Counted from the first letter of the stretch, positions 1 to 8,771 are shown. The stretch is DNA of 64,000 nt from JAJDUF01 sp965238265 (GCA_965238265.1 OZ250185.1:3224001-3288000); one strand, 5' to 3'. Notes: generated by a model not told the origin, from the sequence alone. Program-made: numbers and translations.

Positions 1-1
1 G

Positions 2-808
2 GGGTTTGTGCGAGGCGCGGCTGAGGATACGGTGATTCTGCCCTACAACCGGCCGCAGGCGGTGGCGCGGCTGTTGGAACAGCACCGCGACGAGCTGGCG
101 GCGGTGTGGCTCGATCCGCGCGCGGGCATCCTGACCGGTGATCGGGAGTTCATCCGGTACATGCGGCGGATTACGGCCGACCTCGACCTGCTGCTGGTGA
201 TGGATGAGGTGGTGTCGTTCCGCGTGGGGCCGGGCGGACTGCAAGCGCAGTGCGGCATCAGCCCCGATCTGACCACGTTCGGCAAGATCATCGGGGGCGG
301 CTTTCCGGTGGGCGCGTTCGGGGGGCGGGCCGACTTGATGGACCTGCTGGACGACGCGCGGGGCAGCACTGGCTACATGCACAGCGGCACGTTCCACGGC
401 CACCCGGTCTCGCTGGCCGCGGGGCTGGCCACGCTGCGGACGCTGACGCCGGCGGCCTATCGCCACCTGACGGCGCTGGGCGATGAGCTACGTGCGGAAG
501 CCAACGCCCTGTTCGCGCGGCGGGGGGTGGCGGCGCAGGCCGTGGGCGACGGATCGCTCTTCGGCTTCCACTTTACGGCGGAGCCGTTGCGCGATTACCG
601 CTCCCTGGCCACCGCGGACGGTGAGCAGGCGTATCGCGTGTTCTTGCAGCTCTTGGCGCAGGGCATCATGCTGTCGTCGGGCCTGAGCATGTGTGCGCTC
701 TCGCTGCCGATGGACCGGTCGCACGTGGCGGCGGTGGTGGCAGCGTTAGAGCAGATGGACCTAACCCCCGGCCCCTTCCCTGGCAGGGAAGGGGAGTCAA
801 GGCGGTGA
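2..808 (+). CDS. Class III aminotransferase, GSA-aminomutase-like (5' end outside window)
   Basis: PLP-dependent class III aminotransferase related to glutamate-1-semialdehyde 2,1-aminomutase; only the C-terminal part is in the window and the frame is open from the left edge. The VMDEVVSF block carries the aspartate that pairs with the pyridine nitrogen, and FGKIIGGGFPVG carries the Schiff-base lysine (about residue 93 of the visible part). The last residues, roughly LTPGPFPGREG onward, are encoded by a dispersed hairpin repeat (772-794), so the native C-terminus was probably slightly shorter or the gene has captured the repeat. The substrate cannot be assigned. A full-length relative lies at 7473-8771 with the amidohydrolase pair between them, which suggests a shared catabolic context. 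Confidence 0.85.
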   Translation, partial: GFVRGAAEDTVILPYNRPQAVARLLEQHRDELAAVWLDPRAGILTGDREFIRYMRRITADLDLLLVMDEVVSFRVGPGGLQAQCGISPDLTTFGKIIGGGFPVGAFGGRADLMDLLDDARGSTGYMHSGTFHGHPVSLAAGLATLRTLTPAAYRHLTALGDELRAEANALFARRGVAAQAVGDGSLFGFHFTAEPLRDYRSLATADGEQAYRVFLQLLAQGIMLSSGLSMCALSLPMDRSHVAAVVAALEQMDLTPGPFPGREGESRR

Positions 809-915
809 GCCTCACCCCCCGGCCCCCTCTCCACCATGTAGAGAGGGAGTGGATTCCCGCTTTCGCGGGAATGACGGGATGGGGAGCTGGATTGCGGCTT
901 CCGCCGCAATGACGA
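762..915. repeat. Cluster of dispersed hairpin repeats (two families)
   Basis: Two type B hairpins (CCCC-rich arm, short loop, GGGG-rich arm; for example 772-781 pairing with 785-794, and one at 815-848) are followed by two type A palindromes at 851-877 (ATTCCCGC/GCGGGAAT) and 889-915 (ATTGCGGC/GCCGCAAT), each ending in ATGACG. The same B-then-A order recurs elsewhere in the window. The first B element supplies the end of the upstream reading frame. Confidence 0.85.
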
Positions 916-1382
916 GGCGGCGGGGCGCGGGAGGGGTGCTGGAGGGGGAAGCCGGTGCCCGCGGTGGAGCAGGGCCGCGGGCGGGGCGGTACCTGGATAG
1001 CAGGATGCACTTGGTGGGTGGTGGAGCGGGCGGTGGTGCTGTCTGGGCGACCGGACGCCCGCGGAAGTCTTCTGGAACGAGTGTGTGAATCCACCTTCCC
1101 GCTTGCGCAGTGACTCCATCGTTACCAGCCTGGGAGGGCCGGTTTTTGGATTCCCGCTTTCGCGGGAATGACGATTTCACACCGGTCTCCTGGCGCCGGA
1201 ATGACGAGGCGGTGGAGCGGGATTGCGGGTAGGTGGGAGTGTGGGACGACGCGGCGCGGTTGTTCGCGGTGTTCTGTTGGGATGGCGGGTAGATGAGGGT
1301 GTTGGGAGTGGCAGGGACGCGGGGCAAGGTTACCTGGAGCAGCCGGCTCACGTGGGCCGGCAAGGCGGCGGTGGCGATAGGG

Positions 1383-1752
1383 GTGGCACTCAGACAGTCA
1401 TGACCCGGCGCCCCGGCCGTGACGGCCAGGGGTACGTCATGACCCGTTGCCGGCGGGGCGGCACTCAGGCGGCCATGCCTCGCTGCACGTTGCGCGGTGG
1501 GAAATCGGCCCTGACCCGGCACCTGTGGGTGCCGGGCGCCGGACCAGTGGTAGTCCACCGCCCGCTGCGCGGCGGGGGGTCGCTCATGACCCGGTGCGCG
1601 CAAGGCGGCACTCAGACAGTGCTGACCCGGCGCCCCCGCCGTAATGGCGAGGGGTACGTCAGCACCCGGTGCCCCTGAGTCGGCACTCAGTCGGCCATGC
1701 CTCGCCGCGCGCTGGGCGGCGAGAGGTCTGCCATGACCCGGTGCCCTCGGCT
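1383..1752. repeat. Tandem array of about 74-bp units with 222-bp higher-order period
   Basis: The motif GGCACTCAG recurs at 1385, 1460, 1607 and 1682. The 1385/1607 and 1460/1682 pairs are each exactly 222 bp apart and their flanks match with substitutions. The reverse-strand reading shows about five units of 24-25 codons (about 74 bp), so 222 bp is three units. One unit contains a perfect 9-bp hairpin (1515-1523 with 1528-1536). Confidence 0.75.
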
Positions 1753-1920
1753 GGGTGGCTTTGCCACCGTCGTTGGTTGACACGATAATACGTGTACGTC
1801 CCTGCCGGGCGGTGCCCGGTGCTCCAGGATGGTCTTGCATCTGCCACTCCCAATCAGGGGGGGTATATTGGCTGGGGGTGGGGGAAAGACAACGGCCTGG
1901 GGGGCGGGCTGCGCGGAAGG

Positions 1921-1990
1921 GTCATTAGCCACAGAGCACACAGAGAGCACAGAGTGGGGGATGGACTGCGGCTTGCGCCGCAATGACGAG
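1921..1990. repeat. Dispersed C-type repeat plus type A palindrome
   Basis: 1921-1953 reads like a short purine-rich dispersed element (TTAGCCACAGAG followed by ACAGAGAGCACAGAG) that is seen again at 33344-33376. It is followed by a type A palindrome at 1963-1990 (CTGCGGC/GCCGCAAT and ATGACG). Confidence 0.7.
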
Positions 1991-2121
1991 GGGGCGGGAG
2001 AATGGCTAGGGCGCTGACGAGGGACGCCTCTACAGGGTGGGCGGCGGCACGCCTGGATCCCGGCTGGCGCGGGGATGACGAGGCCGGGGGCCGCGGGATC
2101 GGTCGGAGGGGAGTGGTGGTG

Positions 2122-5100
2122 ATGGGGGAGCGGGGCGTGGGTGAGCCGGCGTTGGATGAGCTGGCGGGGGAGATTTTGCGGCGGCATGAGCATGCCGAGC
2201 CGGAGGCGAACATCACCAGCGCGGTGCGGGACTTCCTGATCGGCGCGGGGTTGGCGCGAGCGGACCAGATCGTCGAGGAGAACCCGCCGGCGCAGGCGTC
2301 GCGGCGCGCGGTGGACTTGACGGCGCTGGATACGTTCATCGAGGTCAAGCGGCGGATTGGCGCGCGGGCCGGCTTCAGTCCCGACGCGCGGTACGTCGAG
2401 CAGCTTGATGACTACCTCGATCAGTCGGAGCGGGACGGCCAGCGGTCGCGCATGGGCATCCTGACGGACGGCAGGTATTGGCTGCTGCGCTGGCCCGGCG
2501 CCGGGACCGTCAAGACGGCGGCGCCGTATGGCTTCACGCTGGACGCCAAGGATGGCGGCGGGTGGCGCCTGCGCGACTGGCTGCGGGACCGGGCGCTGGT
2601 CTCCAGTCGGAACATTCCGCTGCGCGACCGGGAGAGCGTCGAGAAGCACTTCGGTCCTGGCAATCCGCATTACGAGAAGGACATCAGCCGGCTGCGGGCG
2701 CTGTACGACCGGCACGCGGCGAGCGAGACGGTGCGGGTGAAGCGGCGGCTGTGGGACAACCTGCTGCGGGCCGCATTGGGGGAAGTGGCGGGGACGCGGC
2801 GGGGATTGGACGACCTGTTCGTGCGCCATACCTATCTGACCGCGGTGATCGGGCTGGCGGTGCAGGCGACGTTCGGCGTTGATGTAGCACGGGAGGCCGA
2901 GCACGACGCGGTAGGGCTGCTGAAAGGGCGGCAGCTACAGAACGCGACGGGCCTGCACGGGATCGTCGAGTCGGACTTCTTTGCCTGGCCGACGGAGGTC
3001 GCGGGCGGGCTGCCGCCGATCAAGACGTTGGCGCGGCGGATTGCCCGCTTTGCGTGGGCCAAGGCACCGCCCGACATCGGGGCGCTGCTCTACGAGACGG
3101 TGATCCCGGCGGACGAGCGCCGGCAACTGGGGGAATACTACACGCCGGCCTGGCTGGCGCGGGTGATGGTGCGGGAGCTGGTCGAGCAGCCGTTGGAGCA
3201 GCGGGTGCTGGACCCGGCGTGCGGCTCCGGCACGTTCGTTGTGGAGGCGGTGGCGCACTTCCTGGCAGCCGCCGAGCGGGACGGCCTCGCTGCCGGTGAC
3301 ACGTTGGAGCGGCTGCTGGACGCGGTGACCGGGGTGGACGTGCATCCGGTGGCGGTGCATCTGGCGCGGGCCGCCTGGGTGCTGGCGGCGCGGCCGGCGA
3401 TTCAAGCCGCCACCGACGCCGGGTATGGCGAGCCAATCGCGGTGCCGGTCTACCTGGGCGACACCTTGCAGTTGCGCTACTACGGCGACCTGTTCGCGCA
3501 GCGGGACGTACCGGTCTACGTTGACGACGAGCGAAACACGGTGCTGCGCTTTCCGCGCCGGCTGGTCGAGCAGGCCAATGCGTTCGACGCGCTGATGAGC
3601 GACGTGGCCGGGGCCATCGAGAGTGGGGGCGATCCGACCTTGGCATTGACCGACCACAACATCAGCGACGCGGCGGAACGGCACACGCTGCACGGGACCA
3701 TCACCGAGATGCAGCGGCTGCACGCCGAGGGCAGCGACCACATCTGGGCGTACTACAGCCGCAATCTGGTGCGGCCGGTGGCCCTGTCCAACCGCAAGGT
3801 GGACGTGGTGATCGGCAACCCGCCGTGGCTGAACTACAACAAAACCGCCAGCACGCTGCGGACGGCGCTGGAGCAGCAGAGCAAAAACGTCTACGACATC
3901 TGGACCGGCGGCCGCTACGCCAGCAATCAGGACGTGGCCGGGCTGTTCTTCACGCGCAGCGCCGACTTGTACCTGCAGGGCGGGGGCGTGATCGGTATGG
4001 TGCTGCCGCACAGCGCCTTGCAGACGGGCCAGTACGCCAAGTGGCGCACCGGCGCCTGGCACATGGCCCGTGGGGGCCGCCGCCGGAGCCGCCGCCGGAG
4101 CAGCGTCGGCATTAACCCCCTGCGGGTGGACTTCGGCTACAAGGCGGCTTGGGACCTGGAACCGCTGGAGCCGAACACCTTCTTCCCGATTGCGTCCGCG
4201 GTGGTGTTTGCCCAACGGTTAGGGCCGGACAACCTAGCGGGGCCACTTGGCGGCCGGGTGGAACGCTGGCTGGGGAAGACGGGGACCGCCGACGTGCGCC
4301 GGGTCAGCGTCGCCATCACCGATACGTCGGAGCGCGGCGAATCACCCTATAACGGCTACGCCCGGCAAGGGGCTTCACTGCGTCCACGCCGGTTGATCTT
4401 TGTGGAGGAGATCGAAAACCCGGCCATTATCCAGGCCAGCCAGACCATCACCGTACAACCGCGCCGGGGAGCACAAGACAAAAGGCCGTGGCGGGACCTG
4501 GACCTGACCGTCCTCACCGGCCAGACCATCGAGACGCAGCACGTCTACGACGTGCATCTGGGCGAGACTGTGGCCCCCTACGCCACCCTTGCCCCGCTCC
4601 AAGCGGTCTTGCCGCTGCGCCGCGGCGACGCCGGCCTGCCGGCCGACGACAGCGGAGTCGGTGGCGTCCGCCTCGGCGGATTGCAGCAGCGGATGCGGGA
4701 GCGTTGGCAGACCGTCAGCGGCCTGTGGGAGCAACACAAAGCACGCGCCAATAAGCTGAACCTCTTGGAGCGGCTGGACTATCACCGCGAACTGTCGTCA
4801 CAACTGGCATGGCAACGAAACCCTGATAAGAGACCGGTCCGGATAGTCTACACCGCTGGCGGTGAACCGACAGCGGCTTTGCTGCGCGACAATAACGCTC
4901 TCGTTGACGAAAGACTTTATTGGGTTACTTGCGAAGACATACAGGAGGCCTACTACCTGCTCGCTGTCATCAACAGCGACACGCTGTATGAAGCGGTGAT
5001 TCCGCTGATGAACAAAGGCCAGTTCGGAGCGCGCGACTTGCACAAGCAGCTGTGGAAGCTGCCCATTCCGGAGTACGACGGCAGGGAGGCGCTGCACGGG

Positions 5101-5280
5101 GAGATCGCGGCGGCGGGTGCGGCGGCGGCTGCGGGGGCGGCGCGGGAGCTGGCGCGGCTGCGGGCTGATCGTGGCAACGATGTAGGCAGCAGGATTGTGC
5201 GGCGGGAGCTGCGGCGGTGGCTGCGGGAGTCGGCGGAGGGGGCGGCGGTGGAGGGGGCGGTGGGGCGGCTGTTGGGGTGA
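2122..5280 (+). CDS. Single-chain (type IIG-like) restriction-modification enzyme
   Basis: Large fused DNA methyltransferase and endonuclease that would methylate and cut DNA in one polypeptide. I start it at ATG 2122 because GGAGGGG lies at 2105-2111; this gives 1,052 aa, a normal size for the class. The N-terminal region holds a PD-(D/E)xK-like segment with D65 or D70 and E74-V-K76. Methyltransferase motif I DPACGSGTF begins at residue 364 and catalytic motif IV NPPW at 566, in the order typical of gamma-class Eco57I-like enzymes. The target-recognition region should follow. Residues about 650-664 are an unusual Arg/Ser-rich stretch encoded by a duplicated CCGCCGCCGGAG unit (4078-4104), which looks like a recent insertion between catalytic core and recognition region. 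No separate specificity or restriction subunit is adjacent. Specificity is unknown. Confidence 0.85.
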   Translation: MGERGVGEPALDELAGEILRRHEHAEPEANITSAVRDFLIGAGLARADQIVEENPPAQASRRAVDLTALDTFIEVKRRIGARAGFSPDARYVEQLDDYLDQSERDGQRSRMGILTDGRYWLLRWPGAGTVKTAAPYGFTLDAKDGGGWRLRDWLRDRALVSSRNIPLRDRESVEKHFGPGNPHYEKDISRLRALYDRHAASETVRVKRRLWDNLLRAALGEVAGTRRGLDDLFVRHTYLTAVIGLAVQATFGVDVAREAEHDAVGLLKGRQLQNATGLHGIVESDFFAWPTEVAGGLPPIKTLARRIARFAWAKAPPDIGALLYETVIPADERRQLGEYYTPAWLARVMVRELVEQPLEQRVLDPACGSGTFVVEAVAHFLAAAERDGLAAGDTLERLLDAVTGVDVHPVAVHLARAAWVLAARPAIQAATDAGYGEPIAVPVYLGDTLQLRYYGDLFAQRDVPVYVDDERNTVLRFPRRLVEQANAFDALMSDVAGAIESGGDPTLALTDHNISDAAERHTLHGTITEMQRLHAEGSDHIWAYYSRNLVRPVALSNRKVDVVIGNPPWLNYNKTASTLRTALEQQSKNVYDIWTGGRYASNQDVAGLFFTRSADLYLQGGGVIGMVLPHSALQTGQYAKWRTGAWHMARGGRRRSRRRSSVGINPLRVDFGYKAAWDLEPLEPNTFFPIASAVVFAQRLGPDNLAGPLGGRVERWLGKTGTADVRRVSVAITDTSERGESPYNGYARQGASLRPRRLIFVEEIENPAIIQASQTITVQPRRGAQDKRPWRDLDLTVLTGQTIETQHVYDVHLGETVAPYATLAPLQAVLPLRRGDAGLPADDSGVGGVRLGGLQQRMRERWQTVSGLWEQHKARANKLNLLERLDYHRELSSQLAWQRNPDKRPVRIVYTAGGEPTAALLRDNNALVDERLYWVTCEDIQEAYYLLAVINSDTLYEAVIPLMNKGQFGARDLHKQLWKLPIPEYDGREALHGEIAAAGAAAAAGAARELARLRADRGNDVGSRIVRRELRRWLRESAEGAAVEGAVGRLLG

Positions 5281-5289
5281 GGGGGGTAT

Positions 5290-5429
5290 TTACATGGATG
5301 GACAGGATGCACAGGATGGGTGAGGGGATTGTCAGCATCAGGATTTGCGGGATTAGGGGATTAGCAGGATGGGTGGCCCCCCTCTGGTCCCCTCGCTGCG
5401 CAGGGGGACGGGCGCAACATGTTGCGCCC
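5290..5429. repeat. Dispersed repeats and a perfect 20-bp palindrome
   Basis: Downstream of the restriction enzyme lie ATGGATGGACAGGATGCACA-type sequence (5293-5320) and an ATCAGGATTTGCGGGATTAG-type element (about 5338-5371); a relative of the latter is at 60727-60763. They are followed by the perfect palindrome GGGCGCAACATGTTGCGCCC at 5410-5429. No gene is seen between 5281 and 5493. Confidence 0.7.
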
Positions 5430-5493
5430 CTACGGCTTGGCTCGTGCCTGCCCCGGTTAGGAGTGAATGGGGGATGGGTGGTAAGGTAGGGCG

Positions 5494-6261
5494 ATGAGTG
5501 AGGGATTACACTTTCGGCCGCGGGTGGCGGTGGTGGATGCGAACGTGGCGCTGGGGCACGGGCACGATCAGCTCTCGCCGGCGGCGGATGCGCCGGCACT
5601 GCTGGCGACGCTGGACCGGCATGGTGTCCGGCGGGCGGTGGTGCATTACGTCTACGCGCAGACGAAGAGCGCCATCGAGGGCAATGCGCTGCTGTTCGAG
5701 GCGATTGCGGGGCATGAAGCGCGGCTGATCCCGCAGTGCGTGGTGTCGCCGACGGACGAATCGCTGGCGCAGCTGCGCGACTTGCACGGGCGCGGGCTGC
5801 TCCGCAGTGTGCGGCTGCACGATCTGAGTAGGCAGGGCGTGCCCTTTGCCGACTGGGTGTATGGTGACGCGCTCTCCTGGTTGCAGGAGCAGGGGATCGC
5901 GCTGTGCGTGCCGCTGCCGGAGGTGGACGTGCATCAACTGGCCACCACGTTGCGCGGCTACCCGGAGCTGCGGGTGGTGCTGGCGGGGGTGCATTACCAA
6001 CACGTGCTGCTCGTCCGGCCGCTGCTGCACTTGCTGCCGCTGCTGCACCTGGAGCTGAGTCGGTACGAGACGCTGGGGGACGTGGAGGCGCTGTGTGCCG
6101 AGTTTGGCGCCGAGCGGCTGCTGTATGGCTCGTGGTACCCGCGCTACGAGATGGGGCCGATCCTCTACTACTTGCACCACACGACGCTGACGGAGACGGA
6201 GCTGGCCCAGGTCTGCGCGGGGAACGCGGAGCGTCTCTTGGTACGGGAGGGGGCACCGTGA
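5494..6261 (+). CDS. Amidohydrolase-fold (PF04909-like) protein with degenerate metal site
   Basis: About 255 aa TIM-barrel protein of the amidohydrolase-2 group. At the N-terminus, where active family members have Asp-x-His-x-His, this protein reads VVDANVALG, so the first-strand metal histidines are missing. It keeps the general layout, including the YGSWYP segment where active members have the final catalytic aspartate region and the terminal GNAERLL helix. Its stop overlaps the GTG start of the next gene (GTGA at 6258-6261), so the two are probably translationally coupled. I infer a non-catalytic or altered-activity partner of the downstream enzyme; a hydrolase with a different metal set is possible. 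Confidence 0.7.
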   Translation: MSEGLHFRPRVAVVDANVALGHGHDQLSPAADAPALLATLDRHGVRRAVVHYVYAQTKSAIEGNALLFEAIAGHEARLIPQCVVSPTDESLAQLRDLHGRGLLRSVRLHDLSRQGVPFADWVYGDALSWLQEQGIALCVPLPEVDVHQLATTLRGYPELRVVLAGVHYQHVLLVRPLLHLLPLLHLELSRYETLGDVEALCAEFGAERLLYGSWYPRYEMGPILYYLHHTTLTETELAQVCAGNAERLLVREGAP

Positions 6262-7001
6262 TCGGCGGGACCGAGGTGATTGACTTTCACGGACACGCGG
6301 GGATGTGGGACGGGGCCGGGATGGTGGACGACGTAGACCGGATGGTCGCGGCGATGGACGCGGTGGGCGTGGACCGCTCGTGTATATTCGGCATCTTCCA
6401 CCTGGACGGGCGCACGGGCAACGACCGCACGGCGGCGATGATCGCGGCGCGACCGGATCGGTTCATCGGTTTTGCCTACGTCTCTCCCTTGGCCACGGAC
6501 ACGATGCTCGACGAGCTGACGCGAGTCGTTGACCGGCTCGGCTTCCGGGCGCTGAAGCTGTACGCGCCGTACACGCCGTACCGGATCAGTGACCGGCAGT
6601 GGGACCCGATCTACGCCTTCGCGGACGCGCGGGGGCTGGCGGTGCTGCACCACACGGACGAACGGTGCTCGCCGGCACATCTGGCGGAGGCGGCGCGGCG
6701 CTTTCCGAACGCCCGGTTCGTGGCGGCGCATAGCGGGAACACGCCGCCGGCCCGGAAGCTGGCTATCGCGGCGGCCCGTGAGCTACCCAACTACTATCTG
6801 GAGACGGCCTCGACGTTCCGCACGCCGGGCGTGACCGAGGAACTGGTCGCCGGGGCGGGCGCCGAGCGGGTGGTATTCGGCTCGGATACGCCCCTGATGG
6901 ACCCGCGGCCGCAGATCGGCAAGATTATTACGGCGGACATCTCGGACGCGGCCAAGCGGCTGATCTTGGGCGAGAACGCGCGGCGGCTGCTGGACCTGTA
7001 G
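6258..7001 (+). CDS. Amidohydrolase family (PF04909) metal-dependent hydrolase/decarboxylase
   Basis: TIM-barrel amidohydrolase of 247 aa, starting at GTG 6258 and overlapping the previous stop by four bases. It has the full set of family landmarks: H11-x-H13 in DFHGHAG, a mid-barrel histidine in LHHTDE, the AAHSG segment, and the terminal catalytic aspartate in FGSDTP followed by GENARRLL. Related enzymes hydrolyse or decarboxylate small cyclic or carboxylated substrates, so the exact substrate is open. The upstream gene encodes a relative lacking the HxH motif; the pair may form a hetero-oligomer. Hairpin repeats follow the stop directly. Confidence 0.82.
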   Translation: MIGGTEVIDFHGHAGMWDGAGMVDDVDRMVAAMDAVGVDRSCIFGIFHLDGRTGNDRTAAMIAARPDRFIGFAYVSPLATDTMLDELTRVVDRLGFRALKLYAPYTPYRISDRQWDPIYAFADARGLAVLHHTDERCSPAHLAEAARRFPNARFVAAHSGNTPPARKLAIAAARELPNYYLETASTFRTPGVTEELVAGAGAERVVFGSDTPLMDPRPQIGKIITADISDAAKRLILGENARRLLDL

Positions 7002-7010
7002 GGCGGGCCT

Positions 7011-7134
7011 GACCTACCCCCAAACCCCCTCCCTTCAGGGAAGGGGCTAGAGGCCTTCGTCGCGGACTGCCCTCACCCCGGCCCTCTCCCTGCGGGAGTG
7101 GGGGCATGGATTCCCGCGGGCGCGGGAATGACGG
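7011..7134. repeat. B-B-A dispersed hairpin repeat cluster
   Basis: Two type B hairpins (about 7012-7046 and 7071-7101) and one type A palindrome (7107-7134, ATTCCCGC/GCGGGAAT then GACGG) lie after the amidohydrolase stop. Confidence 0.8.
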
Positions 7135-7199
7135 TCCTGGAGGGGAGGGGCCGGGGGGTAGGTGTAGTATGTAGTAGGCGGATGCGGTGAAGGAGGGGA

Positions 7200-7454
7200 G
7201 TGGTGGCGGAGACCGTAGCGCGTAAGAGGCGGGCTGAGGCTGCTCCCAATACGGCGGATGCGTCGTTAGCTGATGCGGGGCGGAAGCTGACCGCAGAGGA
7301 GCTAGAGGCGCTGGAAGACCGGGAGGACGTGCGGATTTATCAGGAGCGCAAGCACGATCCGAGACAACCATTTGAGGATTTTCTGCGAGAAGAAGGTCTG
7401 GATGGCCCTCTACCACTCTCCCGCTCCGCTGGACTCCGGCTTTCGCCGGAGTGA
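7200..7454 (+). CDS. Small antitoxin-like protein, orphan
   Basis: 84-aa acidic protein starting at GTG 7200 behind a clear AAGGAGGGG ribosome-binding site. The middle (LTAEELEALEDREDVRIYQE, then a PFEDFLREEGL block) resembles the C-terminal half of RelB/Phd-type antitoxins, in which a LED..D helix is followed by a P-[FW]-E-[DE]-hydrophobic block. No toxin gene follows: the next gene is an aminotransferase. The last 15 or so residues are encoded by a type A repeat (7430-7458), so the reading frame has acquired a repeat-derived tail. I read it as an orphan or decayed antitoxin; another small regulator is possible. Confidence 0.5.
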   Translation: MVAETVARKRRAEAAPNTADASLADAGRKLTAEELEALEDREDVRIYQERKHDPRQPFEDFLREEGLDGPLPLSRSAGLRLSPE

Positions 7455-7458
7455 CGGG
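7430..7458. repeat. Type A palindrome inside a gene end
   Basis: CTCCGGC/GCCGGAG palindrome ending in TGACGGG. It overlaps the 3' end of the small gene before it and lies just before the ribosome-binding site of the next gene. Confidence 0.75.
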
Positions 7459-7472
7459 AGGGGAACGCAATA

Positions 7473-8771
7473 GTGACCGGCACGATGACTACCGCGCGCA
7501 GTCGCGCCTTTCAGGAACGCGCCGCCAGGGTGTTCGGTGGTGGCACGCTCTCGATCTGGACGCTGCCCGACGATGTGCCGGTCACCTTGTCGCGCGGGCA
7601 GGGGGCGCACGTCTGGGACGTGGACGGGCGCGAGTTTGTGGACTACCACATGGGGTCAGGCCCCATGCTGCTCGGCCACTGCCACCCTGGGATCGTCGCC
7701 GCCGTACAGGCGCAGTTGGCGCGCGGCAGCCAGTTCCACCTGAATAACGAGCGGGCCGTGGTGTTCGCGGAGCGGGTCGTAGCGGCGGTGCCGTGCGCCG
7801 AGGCGATCAAGTTCACTTCGAGCGGCACGGAAGCAACCTTCTATGCCCTGCGGCTGGCACGCGCGGCCACCGGCCGGCGCCTGATCCTGAAGTTCGAGGG
7901 CGCTTTGCACGGTGGTCACGACTACGCGGTTCAGAGCACCGCGCCGCCAGCGTTGAGTCCGTATCCGCGCGGCGTGCCCGACTCGGACGGTATCCCGACC
8001 GGGGCGAGCGAGAGCGTGCTGATCGGCGAGTTCAACGACCTCGGCGGCGCGCAGCGGCTCGTGGAGCGGTACGGCGCGGATCTAGCGGCGATCATCGTCG
8101 AGCCGCTCCAGCGTGCGCTGCGCCCGCAGCCCGGTTTCCTGGCCGGCCTGCGGGCGCTGGCGGAGTCGTGCGGCGCGCTCCTGATCTTCGATGAGATCGT
8201 GACGGGCTTCCGGCTGGCCTGGGGCGGCGCGCAAGAGCGCTACGACGTGATTCCCGATCTCTGCACGCTGGGGAAGGCTTTTGCCGGTGGCTTTCCGGTC
8301 GCCGCCATCTGCGGGCGCCGCGACGTGCTCGACCTGACCCGGGCCAGCCGGCGCGGGCAGGCGGCCTATGCTTGGGTCGGCGGCACGTTCAACGGCAATC
8401 CCATCGGGGCGGCGGCGGGCCTCGCCGCGCTCGACGCCCTCGCTGCCGACGGAGTCTACGACCGGCTGCACCGGATCGGGAACACCCTCCGTGCCGAGCT
8501 GAATGCCCTCGGGCAAGAAGTAGGTCTGCCGGTGCAGGCCATCGGCGACGGCCCGGTGTCGCAAGTGTTCTTCGGCAGCGGGCCACTGCGAAGCTACCGC
8601 GACACCCTCGCCACCGACCAGAGGCGGCGGATGCGGTTCGGTGACGAGCTGCTGCGCCGGGGCATCCTGGTCAATCCTGGCGAGAAGCTCTACCTCTCGC
8701 TGGCCCATAGCGATGCCGACCTGGACCGGTTCCTGTCGGCCGCCCGTGGTGCCCTCCTAGCGCTGCGGTAG
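7473..8771 (+). CDS. Class III aminotransferase, glutamate-1-semialdehyde aminomutase-like
   Basis: Complete 432-aa PLP enzyme. The start is GTG 7473, about eight bases after GGGAGGGGAA; ATG 7485 is an alternative. SSGTEAT (116-122) binds the cofactor phosphate, FDEIVTGFR holds the cofactor aspartate at 240, and TLGKAFAGGFPV holds the Schiff-base lysine K268. This matches glutamate-1-semialdehyde aminomutase and related aminotransferases. It is not next to other haem genes and a second homologue is at the left edge, so I do not call it hemL; a catabolic transaminase or aminomutase is more likely. Confidence 0.88.
   Translation: MTGTMTTARSRAFQERAARVFGGGTLSIWTLPDDVPVTLSRGQGAHVWDVDGREFVDYHMGSGPMLLGHCHPGIVAAVQAQLARGSQFHLNNERAVVFAERVVAAVPCAEAIKFTSSGTEATFYALRLARAATGRRLILKFEGALHGGHDYAVQSTAPPALSPYPRGVPDSDGIPTGASESVLIGEFNDLGGAQRLVERYGADLAAIIVEPLQRALRPQPGFLAGLRALAESCGALLIFDEIVTGFRLAWGGAQERYDVIPDLCTLGKAFAGGFPVAAICGRRDVLDLTRASRRGQAAYAWVGGTFNGNPIGAAAGLAALDALAADGVYDRLHRIGNTLRAELNALGQEVGLPVQAIGDGPVSQVFFGSGPLRSYRDTLATDQRRRMRFGDELLRRGILVNPGEKLYLSLAHSDADLDRFLSAARGALLALR

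Larger units (their letters stand above)
916..2121. other. Intergenic region with repeats, no supported gene
   Basis: About 1.2 kb with no convincing gene. It holds a type A palindrome at 1148-1173, a tandem array at about 1383-1752, a C-type repeat at 1921-1953 and another A palindrome at 1963-1990, with a degenerate A-like element near 2050-2081. Long open frames on both strands here are produced by GC-rich repeat sequence and match nothing I recognise. Confidence 0.6.

Noticed and set aside
1383..1752. CRISPR-like array
   Set aside because: Units are about 74 bp without constant short repeats and unique spacers; no cas genes are in the window.
812..1840. A 342-codon minus-strand open frame across the tandem array, with a repetitive Ala/Gly/His-rich translation
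   Set aside because: The frame stays open because 222 bp is a multiple of three. No ribosome-binding site and no protein-like domains; treated as noncoding array.
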